Shown here in pieces: positions 16,294 through 27,285 of a DNA stretch of 39,098 bases. The position numbers and the translations under genes were made by a program. The first letter of the stretch is position 1. Each line of letters begins with the position of its first letter. Source of the stretch: Simkaniaceae bacterium (GTDB taxonomy: Bacteria > Chlamydiota > Chlamydiia > Chlamydiales > Simkaniaceae); the NCBI GenBank assembly GCA_018062315.1, contig JAGOSM010000013.1:1-39098 (forward strand), read 5' to 3'. The notes beneath the pieces are model-generated. The model had not been told where the DNA came from. It did not search any database and worked only from the letters and a program-made list of their open reading frames with translations.

Positions 16294-19200
16294 GTGAAAG
16301 AAAACTCAAGGATATCTGTCTCCTCAAGCTCTTCGAGTTGTTTTACTCTATCGCTATAATCTTCAAATCCAGTTCCACCAGGGATCTTATGCCCCATAAT
16401 GATGTTCGATTTAAAGTCGAGCAAGTAGTCTGTTTTCCCTTCGCATGCAGCTTCTGCAAGAACCCGTGTGGTTTCCTGGAAGGAAGCAGCTGAAACGAAC
16501 GAGTCGGTTCCAAGAGACGCTTTCGTGATCCCGAGAAGAACTGGAGTAGCCTGTGCAGGTTTACCCCCTTCTTCAAGAACCTTCGTATTCGCCGTATGGA
16601 ACTGCTTCTTGTCGACATTTTCACCAAACAAGAATGTAGCATCACCTGGATCAGTGACTCGAACTTTCTGCAACATTTGACGTACAATAATCTCAACGTG
16701 CTTATCATTAATATCAACCCCCTGAAGGCGATAAACCTCTTGGACCTGGTTGACAAGATATTTTTGAAGTTCACGTACTCCGCAAATTTCAAGAATCTCT
16801 TGAGGCACTACAAGACCATCTGTCAGCTGTTGACCCTTAATGACAGAATCACCTCGTTGAACGATTAAGTGTTTTGTCATCGGAATCAAGTGTTCTTCTT
16901 CAAGCCCTGTCTGTTCATCCCGAACAACGACGATGCGACGGCTCTTCTGAACTCCTCGGAAGTCAATCACTCCATCAATTTTTGCAATCTGAGCAGCATC
17001 TCTTGGGCGGCGTGCTTCAAAGAGCTCCGCTACCCGAGGAAGTCCCCCAGTGATGTCCTTCGTTTTGATCGCTCCACGAGGGAGACGGGCCAAGATCTCT
17101 CCTGACTCCACTTTAGCCCCTTCCTTAACAGAAATAAAGGCTCCCGAAGGAATTGCATACGTTCCAATGAGTTCTTCAAAGGAGTCGTCTGCATAAATTG
17201 CGATCTGTGGGTGTAACTCCCCTCGGTGTTGTTTAACAACGAGTTCAGTTTGCCCCGTTTGGCGGTTGACATCTTTTTGAGTGGAGATCCCTTCTACAAG
17301 ATCTTCATACTTCGCAAATCCAGGTTTTTCGCAAATGATAGGAATATTATGCTGTTCCCATTGAGCGACTTTCTGTCCTTTTTTAATGACTGTGCCATCA
17401 TCAAATAAGATTTTTGTTCCAAGTTCCACGTTAAATGTCTGGATCGGTTCAATTGAGTGAGAAGCTAAGAGTTTTTTATATTCCTCGAGCTTACATCCTT
17501 CATTGCGAACAATCTGGATAAATCCATTTTTATTGAGCGCAAGGTAATGCCCCTCTTTGTTTTTTACAACTCTGAGGTCTTGGAAAATAAGAACCCCATC
17601 TGCCTCTGCAACCGATTCTGGGCTCACAGAAGCTGACGCAATTCCCCCTAAGTGGAACGTACGCATCGTGAGCTGCGTTCCAGGTTCACCGATCGACTGA
17701 GCTGCGATGATTCCAACTGCCTCTCCGAGAGCAATTTTTCGACCGTTAGCCAAGTTAGTTCCGTAGCACTTCGCACAAATACCTCGTGGGGATTCGCAAG
17801 TCAATGCAGAACGGATTCTCACAATCTCAATACCGGCATCGTCAATAGCATCTGCCTGATCTACCGTGAGAACATCTCCGATTCGAGCTAGACACTGAGT
17901 CTTATCTCCTGGCATGTAGATAGCATCACAGACCGAGCGACCAAAAATACGGTCGCGAAGAGGAAGGAGTTCCTCCTGGCCTTGCTTGATTGCACATACC
18001 TCAATCCCATTGAGTGTACCGCAATCTTCTTCAGTGACGAGAACATCCTGAGCAACGTCAACAAGGCGGCGTGTCAAGTATCCTGAGTCGGCTGTTTTAA
18101 GAGCGGTATCGGCAAGTCCCTTACGAGCTCCGTGAGAGGAAATTGAATATTCTAGAACACTCAAACCTTCTCTAAAGTTCGCTTTAATAGGCGACTCAAT
18201 AATTTCCCCTGAGGGTTTCGCCATAAGACCTCGAAGAGCTCCGAGCTGTCTTACCTGAGAACGGTTACCCCGCGCTCCTGAGTCCATCATAAGGAAGAGA
18301 GGATTCAAAACAAGACCGTTAGGTTGGCTGATCAATTTAAAGAGTTCATCTGCGATTTTTTCAGACACGTCTGTCCAAATGCTGATGATCTTTGATCGTC
18401 TCTCCCCTTCAGTAATGATCCCGTCTTCGTACTGCTTCATGACGACCTCAACTTTTTGTTGAGTTTCCTCAAGAATTGCCTTCTTACTTTCAGGAATAAT
18501 GACGTCCTGAACCCCCATAGAGAGGGCTGATTTTGTAGACTGGGCAAATCCAAGGTTTTTAAGGTCATCTAAAAACTTCACCGTTCTTTCTAGACCAACT
18601 ACTTTGTGAGCATAAATAACGAGCTCATTCATTTTCTTCTTGCGAAGAGAGTAGTTTTGGAATCCTAACTCCTTAGGAACGATTTGGTTAAATAGAACCC
18701 GTCCTGGTGTTGTTTCGATGATCGTCCCATCGAGTCTAATCTTGATTCTTTCATGGATATGCATCCCATACCCAGTATCATCAACAACTCCACGATCTCC
18801 CTCTTTCCAGTTGTAGCTACCACTGCCAAAGAGGGCAAGCATTGCCTCTTCTTGGCTAGCAAAGCAACGGACTGGCTTCCCAAATTTCTCAGGATCATAC
18901 ACAGCATCATGCATTAGGTAGTAAAGACCGAGCAACATATCCTTGGAAGGAACAGCCACTGGTTTCCCTGATGAAGGAAGGAAAATATTATCCGGTGCCA
19001 TCATCAGAAGTTTTGCTTCAAGCTGAGCTTCTATCGATAGAGGGATATGAACCGCCATTTGGTCACCATCGAAGTCAGCGTTAAATGCTGTCGTCACTAA
19101 GGGGTGTATCCGAATCGCTTTTCCTTCGATCAATACAGGTTCAAATGCCTGAATCCCTAATCTGTGAAGCGTAGGCGCCCTGTTAAGGAGAACAGGATGC

Positions 19201-20438
19201 CCCTTAATAATCTCTTCTAGAACGTCCCAAACAACAGGATCCTGCCGTTGAATCATTTTTTTTGCAGAGCGGATAGTATAAACAAACCCTTTATTTTGGA
19301 GCCTTTTTACAATAAATGGCTCAAAAAGTTCAAGGGCCATTTGTTTAGGCAATCCACACTGATTAAAGTTGAGCTCAGGACCGACAATAATAACCGATCT
19401 TCCTGAGTAGTCTACCCGTTTTCCAAGAAGGTTTTGTCTAAAGCGACCTGACTTCCCTTTGAGCATCTCTGAGAGAGCTTTGAGGGGTCTATTTCCTGCT
19501 CCCATGACAGGATGACCATGACGACCATTATCAAAAAGGGCGTCCACAGCTTCCTGCAGCATCCTTTTTTCATTTCGGATAATGACTTCAGGCGTCTTGA
19601 GTTTGAGAATGGACTTCAGACGGTTATTGCGGTTAATCACGCGTCTATAGAGATCATTGAGATCACTTGTCGCAAACCGGCCCCCGTCGATAGGCACTAA
19701 AGGGCGCAAATCGGGAGGGATAACCGGAATAAAAGAAAGAACCATGGAATCGGGATTATTTGGAGAAGAAGCAAACGTCTCTACAATTTTAAGCCGTTTT
19801 GCGATCTTCATCCGGGCCTGCATAGACCTGGTCTTTCTCAATTTGTCTTTAAGTTCAACAACCAGCAAAGGAAGATCTTCTTTTTCAAGAAGTTCTCGAA
19901 TTGCATTCGCTCCCATTCCTATCTTGAAAGCATCTGGCCCCCATTTTTCTTGGGACTCTCTTAACTCAACATCATTGAGAAGTTGTTTTCTTTCAAGGGT
20001 AGTGAGACCTGGATCGGTAACAACGTGCTCTTCATAGTAGATCACCCGTTCCAAGTCGGCAACAGACATTCCTAGAATATTGCCAATACGAGAGGGTTGA
20101 GTTTTAAAAAACCAAATATGGGCAACGGGCACAGCAAGCTCAATATGAGCCATCCGCTCACGACGCACTTTAGAAAGAGTCACCTCTACACCACAGCGGT
20201 CGCAAACAATACCTTTGTGCTTGATTTTCTTGTATTTACCGCAAGCACATTCCCAGTCTCTTGTAGGGCCAAAAATCTTTTCACAGAACAAGCCCCCCTT
20301 TTCAGGCTTGAACGTACGATAGTTAATCGTTTCGGGTTTTTTGATCTCACCCCGAGACCATTTATTTCTAATCACATCATCCGAAGCGATTTTTATGGTT
20401 AACTTATCAAATTCTGAGTCTTTTAGCTCTTCTTCCAT
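16290..20438 (-). CDS. rpoC: DNA-directed RNA polymerase subunit beta'
   Basis: The full-length beta' subunit, 1382 aa. The zinc ribbon cysteines Cys64, Cys66, Cys79 and Cys82 ([17 protein letters not shown]) and the catalytic Mg2+ motif NADFDGD are intact. A second cysteine set ([13 protein letters not shown]) forms the other zinc site. Trigger-loop/bridge-helix sequence ([16 protein letters not shown]) is present. The start has AAGGG 6 bases upstream. It lies 23 bp downstream of rpoB and ends overlapping the kinase gene by 4 bp, so no terminator can be placed between the convergent genes. Confidence 0.98.
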   Translation of the reverse strand: MEEELKDSEFDKLTIKIASDDVIRNKWSRGEIKKPETINYRTFKPEKGGLFCEKIFGPTRDWECACGKYKKIKHKGIVCDRCGVEVTLSKVRRERMAHIELAVPVAHIWFFKTQPSRIGNILGMSVADLERVIYYEEHVVTDPGLTTLERKQLLNDVELRESQEKWGPDAFKIGMGANAIRELLEKEDLPLLVVELKDKLRKTRSMQARMKIAKRLKIVETFASSPNNPDSMVLSFIPVIPPDLRPLVPIDGGRFATSDLNDLYRRVINRNNRLKSILKLKTPEVIIRNEKRMLQEAVDALFDNGRHGHPVMGAGNRPLKALSEMLKGKSGRFRQNLLGKRVDYSGRSVIIVGPELNFNQCGLPKQMALELFEPFIVKRLQNKGFVYTIRSAKKMIQRQDPVVWDVLEEIIKGHPVLLNRAPTLHRLGIQAFEPVLIEGKAIRIHPLVTTAFNADFDGDQMAVHIPLSIEAQLEAKLLMMAPDNIFLPSSGKPVAVPSKDMLLGLYYLMHDAVYDPEKFGKPVRCFASQEEAMLALFGSGSYNWKEGDRGVVDDTGYGMHIHERIKIRLDGTIIETTPGRVLFNQIVPKELGFQNYSLRKKKMNELVIYAHKVVGLERTVKFLDDLKNLGFAQSTKSALSMGVQDVIIPESKKAILEETQQKVEVVMKQYEDGIITEGERRSKIISIWTDVSEKIADELFKLISQPNGLVLNPLFLMMDSGARGNRSQVRQLGALRGLMAKPSGEIIESPIKANFREGLSVLEYSISSHGARKGLADTALKTADSGYLTRRLVDVAQDVLVTEEDCGTLNGIEVCAIKQGQEELLPLRDRIFGRSVCDAIYMPGDKTQCLARIGDVLTVDQADAIDDAGIEIVRIRSALTCESPRGICAKCYGTNLANGRKIALGEAVGIIAAQSIGEPGTQLTMRTFHLGGIASASVSPESVAEADGVLIFQDLRVVKNKEGHYLALNKNGFIQIVRNEGCKLEEYKKLLASHSIEPIQTFNVELGTKILFDDGTVIKKGQKVAQWEQHNIPIICEKPGFAKYEDLVEGISTQKDVNRQTGQTELVVKQHRGELHPQIAIYADDSFEELIGTYAIPSGAFISVKEGAKVESGEILARLPRGAIKTKDITGGLPRVAELFEARRPRDAAQIAKIDGVIDFRGVQKSRRIVVVRDEQTGLEEEHLIPMTKHLIVQRGDSVIKGQQLTDGLVVPQEILEICGVRELQKYLVNQVQEVYRLQGVDINDKHVEIIVRQMLQKVRVTDPGDATFLFGENVDKKQFHTANTKVLEEGGKPAQATPVLLGITKASLGTDSFVSAASFQETTRVLAEAACEGKTDYLLDFKSNIIMGHKIPGGTGFEDYSDRVKQLEELEETDILEFSFT

Positions 20439-20461
20439 TCTTACCCTTGGATTTGAGATCC

Positions 20462-23400
20462 TTATTCTGCTCTGACGTCTAAGCAGAGACCTTGCATTTC
20501 TTTTACAAGTACGTTAAATGATTCTGGTGTTCCTGCCTGGAGTGAATTCTCACCCTTGACAATCGATTCATAAATTCGCGTTCTTCCGGAGACATCATCT
20601 GATTTTACAGTGAGCATCTCCTGAAGTAGATGAGCAGCTCCATAGGCTTCAAGAGCCCACACTTCCATCTCTCCAAAACGCTGACCTCCCATCTGAGCCT
20701 TACCACCTAGCGGCTGCTGTGTAACCAGCGAGTAAGGTCCAATCGCCCTTGCGTGAATCTTATCCGCAACAAGGTGAGAGAGTTTTAACATATAGATATA
20801 CCCAACAACAACAGGGTTATCAAAACGCTCTCCGGTACGGCCATCAAATAAAACCATTTTTCCAGACTCAGGAAGATCAACTTCCTTCATCATTTTCCAG
20901 ATTTCTTTTTCTGGGAATCCTTCGAATACAGGGCTTCTTACATAAATGCCCCGTTTTTTCGCAGCAATACCCAAGTGAGTCTCTAAAAGCTGACCCATGT
21001 TCATTCGAGAAGGAACCCCTAGAGGATTCAAAATGATTTCAATCGTCTGACCATCTTGGAGGTAGGGCATATCTGCCTCAGGAACAATATTAGAGACAAC
21101 CCCTTTGTTTCCGTGGCGACCTGCCATCTTATCTCCAACCTGGAGTTTCCGTTTTGTGGCTACATATACTTTTACCTGGCGAATAATCCCGGCATCAAGC
21201 TCTGAATCCCCTTTACGCATGTACTCTATCTCAGATTTATAAACCATCTGAAGTTTTTCCATCTCAAGGTTATGATCTCTTACAACCTCTTTAAAGGTAT
21301 TATAGAGTTCGTTTTCAGGCATGATGAGAACATCGGGGTTTTCCCCTTCGAGATATTCAATGACATCTTGAGAAATAGCAGTTCCTTCTCTAACAATAGC
21401 GTCCCCTGTAATACGATGTAAAATCGATTTCGGGGCAATTTCATTAAGAAGAAGGGCTCCAATTTTCTCATGATACTGCATGATTAAATCGGTTTCTTTT
21501 TCTTTGTATTCTTTATGAATATCTTTAATGCGTGTTGCTTCTTCAACAAGTTCATCATCGGTCTTAGAAAGGCGATCACGGCGACTAAAGACCTTAACAT
21601 CCATGACAACCCCTTCCGTTCCTGGGGGAGCATGAAGACTCGCGTCTTTGACATCCGCAGCTTTCTCACCAAAAATGGCTCGAAGCAATCTCTCTTCAGG
21701 AGAAAGTTCAGTTTCTGACTTTGGAGTAATCTTTCCAACTAAGATATCGCCTGGTTTGATCTCTGCTCCAATGCGAATAATTCCATCTTCGCCGAGATTA
21801 GCAAGAGCTTCTTCTGAAACGTTAGGGATATCCCGAGTAATTTCTTCTTTACCAAGCTTTGTATCTCTAGCTGAGAGTTCAAATTCCTCAATGAAATTCG
21901 AAGTAAATGTATCTCTTTGGATTAACTTCCTAGAGATGATAATCGCATCTTCAAAGTTATACCCGCACCATGGCATAAAGGCCACTAGTACGTTTTTACC
22001 AAGAGCGACTTCCCCTCTATCAGTAGAAGGACCATCTGCAATCACATCCCCTGCTTGGATTTTATCTCCTACGTAGCAAAGAGGGGTCTGATTAATACAT
22101 GTGCCCCCATTAGAACGCATGAATTTCTTCAGGTTGTATGTCCGTTTGTTCATGGGATTGTCTTTAGGAGCGATGACAATCTTAAAGCCATCTACATATT
22201 CGACAACGCCGTCTACATCGGAGACAACCACTGCCCCTGAGTCACGAGCAATACGGGCTTCAAGTCCTGTTCCTACAATAGGAGCCTCTGGCTCAAGTAA
22301 AGGGACCCCTTGCCGTTGCATGTTAGATCCCATCAAAGCGCGGTTAGCATCATCGTGTTCAAGGAAGGGAATGAGTCCAGTAACGACAGACACAAGCTGT
22401 TTTGACGACACGTCCATGTGCGTCACTTTTTCTGTTTCAATCGTAAGAGGTTCTCCTCTATATCTAGCCCAACACATCTTTTCGACAAACATATGAGCTT
22501 CGTCAAGAGGCGCTGACGCCTGAGCAATAACACATCGCTCTTCTTGATCAGCGGTCATATATTCGATCTCTTCTGTCACAACGCCGTCTCTCACAATGCG
22601 ATAAGGAGTTTCAATGAATCCAAACTCATTTATTTTTGCATAGGAGGCTAGAGAAGTGATCAACCCGATGTTGGGTCCTTCTGGAGTTTCAATAGGGCAA
22701 ATACGTCCATAATGACTGGAGTGAACGTCTCGCACTTCGAAGCCCGCTCTTTCTCGGTTGAGGCCACCTGGCCCTAGAGCAGAAAGGCGTCGTTTATGCG
22801 TTAGCTCTGCAACAGGGTTTGTTTGATCCATAAATTGAGAGAGTTGAGATCTTCCAAAAAAGTCTTTCAGAACCCCTGCCAATCCCTTGGCGGAAATCAA
22901 TTTGCCTGGAGTGAGTGTATCTGAGGAGAAGTCAAAGAGATTCATTCTCTCTTTAATGATTTTCTCCATTCGCGCAAGACCAATACGGCACTGGTTCTGC
23001 ACAAGTTCTCCTACCGAACGAACCCGTCTGTTCCCTAAATGGTCAATATCGTCTACATGAGCGGTATCGTCCCCTTTCTTAAGGCGTACAAGATAACGAA
23101 TCGCTTCGATAATATCTTCTTTTCGGAGTGTAACACAAGAAAGGGCTTCGTCTGAAACGTCAAGACCAAACTTACTATTTAATTTATAGCGACCTACTTT
23201 ACCCAAGTTATATCTCTTAGGATCAAAGAAAAGACGCATAATAGCAGAGCGAGAATTAGATAAAGTTGCAGGCTCACCCGGACGAATCTTCCGGTAGAAA
23301 TCTTTAAGAGCTGATTCATAAGAATCGGTCGTATCTTTAGCTAACATCTTGATGATAGGATGAGTCTCATCGGCATCTTCAGCAATTCGGAGAGAGGCAA

Positions 23401-24211
23401 TTTCTGCATCAAACATTCTTTTGAGCATAGCTGTCGTTAATTTCTCACCAGCCTTACCAAAAATGACTCCACCTTCATTATCCATGACATCTTCAGCAAG
23501 GATAGAGCCAACTAATTTAGAGAAATCTTTTTCATTGCGCAGTTTAACGCGACGTGTGCTGAAAAATTCTTCGATAATATCTGTATCTGTTGAAAGACCA
23601 AGAGTACGAATAAAAGAAGTTGCTAGAACTTTTCTACGCCGTTTTTTTCTATCTACATAGATATAAATCAAGTCGTTGATGTCAAAAGCAGCTTCTAGCC
23701 AGCTTCCTCTGTAGGGAATGATGCGGAAAGTGTAGAGAACATTCCCTTTTGAGTGAACATCTTGCTCAAACGCAATACCTGGAGATCTATGTAATTGAGA
23801 TACAATGACCCTTTCAGCTCCATTGATGACAAAAGTTCCGTGTTCTGTCATCACGGGAATCGTTCCCATGTAGACTTCTTCTTCTTTAATTCCCGTTTCA
23901 TCTGTGAGACGGAACTTAACTTTTAAAGTCACGTTATAAGTAATACCGCGACGGATACACTCTTCTGGTGAATATTTAGGTACGCCGAGACTATAGGAAA
24001 GGTACTCTAGTACAGTTTTTTCATCATAAGACCGAATAGGAAACACTTCCCTAAAAACTTCTTCTAGACCCACATTTTGCCGTTCATGAGGCAATTTGTC
24101 CGACTGAAAAAATTGCTGGAACGATTTTAATTGGATTTCGATTAGGTTCGGGAGATCTATAATCTCCTCTCGATCTAAAAAACTCACCCTGACCGGTGGT
24201 CTCTTTAACAT
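20462..24211 (-). CDS. rpoB: DNA-directed RNA polymerase subunit beta
   Basis: The full-length beta subunit, 1249 aa. The rifampicin-binding cluster reads [12 protein letters not shown] then [13 protein letters not shown], with Asp, His and Ser in the sensitive form (E. coli 516, 526, 531), so target-site resistance is not predicted. The conserved [12 protein letters not shown] start, [12 protein letters not shown] and the C-terminal [14 protein letters not shown] are all present. GGGAG lies about 9 bases before the ATG. The 97-bp gap to rplL holds an inverted repeat. Cotranscribed with rpoC. Confidence 0.98.
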   Translation of the reverse strand: MLKRPPVRVSFLDREEIIDLPNLIEIQLKSFQQFFQSDKLPHERQNVGLEEVFREVFPIRSYDEKTVLEYLSYSLGVPKYSPEECIRRGITYNVTLKVKFRLTDETGIKEEEVYMGTIPVMTEHGTFVINGAERVIVSQLHRSPGIAFEQDVHSKGNVLYTFRIIPYRGSWLEAAFDINDLIYIYVDRKKRRRKVLATSFIRTLGLSTDTDIIEEFFSTRRVKLRNEKDFSKLVGSILAEDVMDNEGGVIFGKAGEKLTTAMLKRMFDAEIASLRIAEDADETHPIIKMLAKDTTDSYESALKDFYRKIRPGEPATLSNSRSAIMRLFFDPKRYNLGKVGRYKLNSKFGLDVSDEALSCVTLRKEDIIEAIRYLVRLKKGDDTAHVDDIDHLGNRRVRSVGELVQNQCRIGLARMEKIIKERMNLFDFSSDTLTPGKLISAKGLAGVLKDFFGRSQLSQFMDQTNPVAELTHKRRLSALGPGGLNRERAGFEVRDVHSSHYGRICPIETPEGPNIGLITSLASYAKINEFGFIETPYRIVRDGVVTEEIEYMTADQEERCVIAQASAPLDEAHMFVEKMCWARYRGEPLTIETEKVTHMDVSSKQLVSVVTGLIPFLEHDDANRALMGSNMQRQGVPLLEPEAPIVGTGLEARIARDSGAVVVSDVDGVVEYVDGFKIVIAPKDNPMNKRTYNLKKFMRSNGGTCINQTPLCYVGDKIQAGDVIADGPSTDRGEVALGKNVLVAFMPWCGYNFEDAIIISRKLIQRDTFTSNFIEEFELSARDTKLGKEEITRDIPNVSEEALANLGEDGIIRIGAEIKPGDILVGKITPKSETELSPEERLLRAIFGEKAADVKDASLHAPPGTEGVVMDVKVFSRRDRLSKTDDELVEEATRIKDIHKEYKEKETDLIMQYHEKIGALLLNEIAPKSILHRITGDAIVREGTAISQDVIEYLEGENPDVLIMPENELYNTFKEVVRDHNLEMEKLQMVYKSEIEYMRKGDSELDAGIIRQVKVYVATKRKLQVGDKMAGRHGNKGVVSNIVPEADMPYLQDGQTIEIILNPLGVPSRMNMGQLLETHLGIAAKKRGIYVRSPVFEGFPEKEIWKMMKEVDLPESGKMVLFDGRTGERFDNPVVVGYIYMLKLSHLVADKIHARAIGPYSLVTQQPLGGKAQMGGQRFGEMEVWALEAYGAAHLLQEMLTVKSDDVSGRTRIYESIVKGENSLQAGTPESFNVLVKEMQGLCLDVRAE

Positions 24212-24248
24212 ACTTCATTCTCCCTAGTTGACAATACCACAAAGCAGA

Positions 24249-24270
24249 ACGTTCATAACCACACGAACGT
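24249..24270. repeat. Inverted repeat in the rplL-rpoB gap
   Basis: ACGTTC (24249-24254) and GAACGT (24265-24270) form a perfect 6-bp stem with a 10-base loop in the 97-bp intergenic region. In E. coli this gap holds an attenuator and RNase III site that lower rpoBC expression relative to L7/L12; a similar role here is inference. No T-run follows on the minus strand, so it is not an obvious intrinsic terminator. Confidence 0.4.
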
Positions 24271-24308
24271 CCCGCTCAAATTCACTTCCGGCATCTAATA
24301 ATTAAGGC

Positions 24309-24701
24309 TTATAGACCTTTGAGGCTTACCTTAGCACCCGCTTCTTCAAGCTTCTTCTTCATTTCAGCAGCTTGAGCTTTAGGCGCAGAGTCTTTTACAG
24401 GCTTTGGAGCAGCTTCAACGAGATCTTTTGCCTCTTTAAGGCCAAGACCTGTGATCTCTCTTACGACTTTAATGATGCCGATTTTTTTATCAGCAGGAGC
24501 TTCTTCTAATACAACTTGAAAATCTGTAGATTCTTCTACAGCAGCAGCGGCAGCAGGAGCAGCAGCCATCATCATAGGAGCAGCTGCAGCAGCAGCTTTA
24601 ACGCCCCAAGCGTCTTCCAAAGCTGTTTTAAGTTTAGACATATCTAGGACAGAGAGCTTGCTTAGCTCTTCTACGAGTTGATTAATTTTTCCTTCACTCA
24701 C
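24309..24701 (-). CDS. rplL: 50S ribosomal protein L7/L12
   Basis: A 130-residue stalk protein that recruits translation GTPases. The N-terminal dimer helix ([20 protein letters not shown]) is followed by an Ala-rich hinge (about residues 33-54) and the conserved C-terminal domain ([21 protein letters not shown]). The start codon is GTG at 24701, with GAGG 8 bases upstream. It is 15 bp from rplJ and separated from rpoB by 97 bp with an inverted repeat. Present as a multimer with L10 on the ribosome. Confidence 0.97.
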   Translation of the reverse strand: MSEGKINQLVEELSKLSVLDMSKLKTALEDAWGVKAAAAAAPMMMAAAPAAAAAVEESTDFQVVLEEAPADKKIGIIKVVREITGLGLKEAKDLVEAAPKPVKDSAPKAQAAEMKKKLEEAGAKVSLKGL

Positions 24702-24716
24702 TTTAATACCTCAATG

Positions 24717-25232
24717 TTAAGATTCTTTTGAAGATTTATTCTCAAGACAATATGGCACACTTGTTAACAACGAATCCATGACACCAACCAATTGGGACAT
24801 TGGAGCTTCAAATAGACCAAGTAGCTGAGCTCTCATCTCATCTTTTCCAGGAAGTTTTGAAATCTGAACTACGTCGGATTTCGAACAAACTTTCCCTTCG
24901 AAGTAGCCACCTAATATTTGCAACGTCTCTTGGTTGTTCTCCTGGAACTGACAAAGCACTTTTGTTGTTTCAACACTGTCTTTTCCTGTTGTAACAAACG
25001 CAACGTGCCCATCCAGTGTTAGGCTTGAAAATTCAATCCCGACAGAGTCAAATGCCTTAAGAATCATTCTCTTAGAAGCAACCGTCATCCGGCCTCCTGA
25101 TTTCATGATTTCTTGCCGCAATTGATGAGCTCTGTTTGGATTTAATTGCATATATTTAAAGAGGACCACAGCATTAGATGCCTGGCCTCTTTCTTTAATT
25201 TCATCTAGTAGTAACGTTTTTTCTGCTCTCAT
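24717..25232 (-). CDS. rplJ: 50S ribosomal protein L10
   Basis: A 171-residue ribosomal protein L10, which anchors the L7/L12 dimers on 23S rRNA. The N-terminal rRNA-binding domain (residues 1-130, with MRAEKTLLLDEIKERG and the basic HQLRQEIMKSGG stretch) is followed by the C-terminal helix that binds L7/L12. The start lies 1 bp after the rplA stop, so translation is coupled. Normal length. In many bacteria L10 autoregulates the rplJL transcript; no leader structure can be shown here because rplA directly precedes. Confidence 0.95.
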   Translation of the reverse strand: MRAEKTLLLDEIKERGQASNAVVLFKYMQLNPNRAHQLRQEIMKSGGRMTVASKRMILKAFDSVGIEFSSLTLDGHVAFVTTGKDSVETTKVLCQFQENNQETLQILGGYFEGKVCSKSDVVQISKLPGKDEMRAQLLGLFEAPMSQLVGVMDSLLTSVPYCLENKSSKES

Positions 25233-25233
25233 A

Positions 25234-25923
25234 TTATCCCTGTGCTACACTACCTAGGTCAACCTTCAATCCTGGTCCCATCGTTGAAGATAGGTACATC
25301 GATTTAAGGTATTGTCCTTTTGCTGTTACTGGCTTAGCGCGCATAATAGCGGTAAGCACGGTTACGATATTTTCAACGAGTTGTTCAGTCACAAAAGAGA
25401 TTTTCCCAACGGCTAAATTGATAACTCCGCTCTTGTCTGCTTTAAACTCAATTTTTCCTTTTTTGACTTCAAGAACAGCCTTAGCTACATCCATGGTTAC
25501 TGTTCCAGCTTTGGGAGTAGGCATAAGCCCTCTAGGCCCAAGAACCTTACCTAATTTACCAACTTCCCTCATCATTTCAGGAGTGGAAATCAAGACATCA
25601 AAATCGGTCCAGCCATCTTGAATTTTTTGAATCAGTTCAACACCCGCTGCATCAGCTCCAGCTTGTAGAGCTTCTTTAGCTTTATCATCTTTAGCGATGA
25701 CAACCACACGAACGGTTTTCCCTGTTCCATGCGGGAGGGTGACAGTTCCTCTGATTTGTTGATCAGATTTCTTTGGATCAACCCCTGTCTTCAAACTCAC
25801 TTCAATTGATTCGTTAAATTTAACAGGTTTGCACTGTTTTAACAAATCAATGGCCTGAGCAAACTGGTAAGTCTGGTCAAAACTGACCGACTTGCTATTA
25901 TCCTTGTGCCTTTTACTACTCAT
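25234..25923 (-). CDS. rplA: 50S ribosomal protein L1
   Basis: A 229-residue L1 protein of the mobile L1 stalk near the E site. The N-terminal half has [21 protein letters not shown]; the middle domain has [19 protein letters not shown], the L1 signature, and the end has [18 protein letters not shown]. The N-terminus has a Ser/Lys-rich leader ([12 protein letters not shown]) common to chlamydial L1. It lies 4 bp from rplK and 1 bp from rplJ in the same operon. L1 often represses its own rplKA mRNA. Confidence 0.97.
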   Translation of the reverse strand: MSSKRHKDNSKSVSFDQTYQFAQAIDLLKQCKPVKFNESIEVSLKTGVDPKKSDQQIRGTVTLPHGTGKTVRVVVIAKDDKAKEALQAGADAAGVELIQKIQDGWTDFDVLISTPEMMREVGKLGKVLGPRGLMPTPKAGTVTMDVAKAVLEVKKGKIEFKADKSGVINLAVGKISFVTEQLVENIVTVLTAIMRAKPVTAKGQYLKSMYLSSTMGPGLKVDLGSVAQG

Positions 25924-25927
25924 TGAC

Positions 25928-26356
25928 TTACCCTGTAATCTCTACACCCATAGAACGCGCAGTTCCAGCAACAAGGGCTTCAGCAGCCTCATCTGAATTC
26001 ACGCGCAAATCGGGTCGTTTCATGTTTACAATTTTCTTGACTTGTTGTTTTGTCAAAGTTCCCACTTTATCGCGGTTAGGAACTCCAGACCCCTTAGCAA
26101 TTCCGGCTTCTTTGATAATCAATTGCGCCATGGGGGGTTCTTTCGTAATAAAACTAAATGTTTTATCTTTGTAGACGCTGATTTCTACAGGAAGGATGCT
26201 TCCAACTTTATCTTGCGTCTTTGCATTAAATTCCTTACAAAACGCCATGATGTTGACTCCGGCAGCACCAAGGGCAGGACCGATTGGTGGAGCTGGATTC
26301 GCTTTGCCCGCAGGAACTTGGAGCTTAAGGATCTTAATTACTTGTTTCTTTGCCAT
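25928..26356 (-). CDS. rplK: 50S ribosomal protein L11
   Basis: A 142-residue L11, part of the GTPase-associated centre with 23S rRNA. The N-terminal domain [20 protein letters not shown] and the C-terminal rRNA-binding domain ([19 protein letters not shown], ending [10 protein letters not shown]) are complete. The start has GGAAG about 8 bases upstream. It lies 11 bp downstream of nusG and 4 bp upstream of rplA. Confidence 0.97.
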   Translation of the reverse strand: MAKKQVIKILKLQVPAGKANPAPPIGPALGAAGVNIMAFCKEFNAKTQDKVGSILPVEISVYKDKTFSFITKEPPMAQLIIKEAGIAKGSGVPNRDKVGTLTKQQVKKIVNMKRPDLRVNSDEAAEALVAGTARSMGVEITG

Positions 26357-26367
26357 ACTTTTTCTTC

Positions 26368-26916
26368 CTACATTTCTGCATCTGCAGCGACTTCTTCAAT
26401 TTGCCAAAACTCAAGGTCATCCACTCGGGTATCTCTACCGAAGATAGAAACCATGACGCTGAGGCGCCCTTTATCGTGATGAACTTCGAGGACTGTCCCT
26501 GTAAAGTTAACAAAGACACCATCAACAATTTTCACTGTTGCACCGACATCAAATCGATGCTTTTGAACTACTTTATCTTGACGAACCTTAAGTTCTTTCA
26601 AGATGTCATCTGCCTCTTTTTCTGTGAGAGGAACAGGTTTCCCTCCCCCCATGAAACCAATCACACCATTAGTGTCGCGCACATACTGCCATGATTCGTC
26701 GGTAAGGGACATTTTCACTAAGGCATATCCCGGCCAAAGCCGTTTTTCAGTGATTTTTTGTTCACCTTTTTTTACTTCTGAGACATTCTCAGAAGGAATG
26801 AGGACTTCCTGAACCAAATCTTGCATAGAGTGCTGTCCCCGATTTTCTAAAATCGCTTTCTGCACTTTCTTTTCTTGGCCAGAAAAGACCTGAATAACAT
26901 ACCATTTACCGCTCAT
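26368..26916 (-). CDS. nusG: Transcription elongation/antitermination factor NusG
   Basis: A 182-residue NusG. The NGN domain ([19 protein letters not shown]) binds the RNA polymerase clamp; the C-terminal KOW domain ([22 protein letters not shown]) interacts with Rho or S10. The ATG overlaps the secE stop by one base (TAATG), so translation is coupled. Normal length, no insertion. Confidence 0.96.
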   Translation of the reverse strand: MSGKWYVIQVFSGQEKKVQKAILENRGQHSMQDLVQEVLIPSENVSEVKKGEQKITEKRLWPGYALVKMSLTDESWQYVRDTNGVIGFMGGGKPVPLTEKEADDILKELKVRQDKVVQKHRFDVGATVKIVDGVFVNFTGTVLEVHHDKGRLSVMVSIFGRDTRVDDLEFWQIEEVAADAEM

Positions 26917-27152
26917 TAAAATCCTACTAAATGTGCTAACTGGCTAAATCCTTCTAAAATTCCTCGGATCGATAAATCGATAGCATAAATGCCCACGCCG
27001 AGAGCAAAAATAGAACCAAGAACTACTTTAGTACACACCCTTAATTCTTCAGGGGATGTCCAGGTGATCTTTTTAAGTTCTTCCTTAAATTCTTCGAACA
27101 ATCCCACTTTGGACTGCCCTACTACCTTAGGATATGTAAGTCTCTTTGACAC
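26916..27152 (-). CDS. secE: Preprotein translocase subunit SecE
   Basis: A 78-residue single-helix SecE: an amphipathic region (FEEFKEELKKITWTSPEELRV) followed by one transmembrane helix (about residues 48-70). It stabilises SecY in the inner membrane. The frame extends to 27242, but the first 24 codons are the tRNA-Trp gene, so that start is impossible. I chose the GTG at 27152 because the Shine-Dalgarno-like GAGGTGA lies about 8 bases upstream; GTG 27158 is an alternative. No ATG is available before the conserved region. Confidence 0.88.
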   Translation of the reverse strand: MSKRLTYPKVVGQSKVGLFEEFKEELKKITWTSPEELRVCTKVVLGSIFALGVGIYAIDLSIRGILEGFSQLAHLVGF

Positions 27153-27171
27153 TGCCACTTTCACCTCATTA

Positions 27172-27244
27172 CGAGTGCGGAGGGATTCGAACCCCCGACC
27201 GCCGACTTTGGAGATCGATGCTCTACCAGCTGAGCTACACACCC
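27172..27244 (-). tRNA. tRNA-Trp (CCA anticodon)
   Basis: A complete 73-nt cloverleaf: acceptor GGGTGTG paired with CGCACTC (two G-T pairs), TA, D-stem GCTC, anticodon loop CTCCAAA (anticodon CCA), T-arm GGGGGTTCGAATCCC, discriminator G. CCA is not encoded. It sits between tuf and secE, as in other chlamydiae, and is abutted on its 5' side by a stem-loop. Confidence 0.95.
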
Positions 27245-27273
27245 AGAAAGTCGAGGTAATACCCCGACTTTCT
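27245..27273 (-). other. 12-bp stem-loop between tuf and tRNA-Trp
   Basis: Bases 27245-27256 (AGAAAGTCGAGG) pair with 27262-27273 (CCCCGACTTTCT); one mismatch, loop of 5. On the coding (minus) strand the stem ends directly at the tRNA 5' end with no T-run, so it fits an RNA processing signal or a stabiliser of the tuf 3' end better than a terminator. On the plus strand a T-rich tract follows, but no gene there would use it. Confidence 0.55.
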
Positions 27274-27285
27274 TTAGTTTTTTAT

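Noticed and set aside
16343-20402. Several open frames of 60-150 codons antisense or out of frame within rpoC
   Set aside because: They follow the codon pattern of rpoC, have no recognisable domains and no ribosome sites; they are shadows of the real gene.
27153-27242. N-terminal extension of SecE beginning at an ATG in the tRNA-Trp region
   Set aside because: The extension is a reading of the tRNA-Trp gene; the conserved SecE sequence and a Shine-Dalgarno sequence support a GTG start at 27152.
27245-27285. Rho-independent terminator after tuf
   Set aside because: The T-rich tract lies on the plus-strand side of the stem; on the transcribed strand the stem runs straight into tRNA-Trp.
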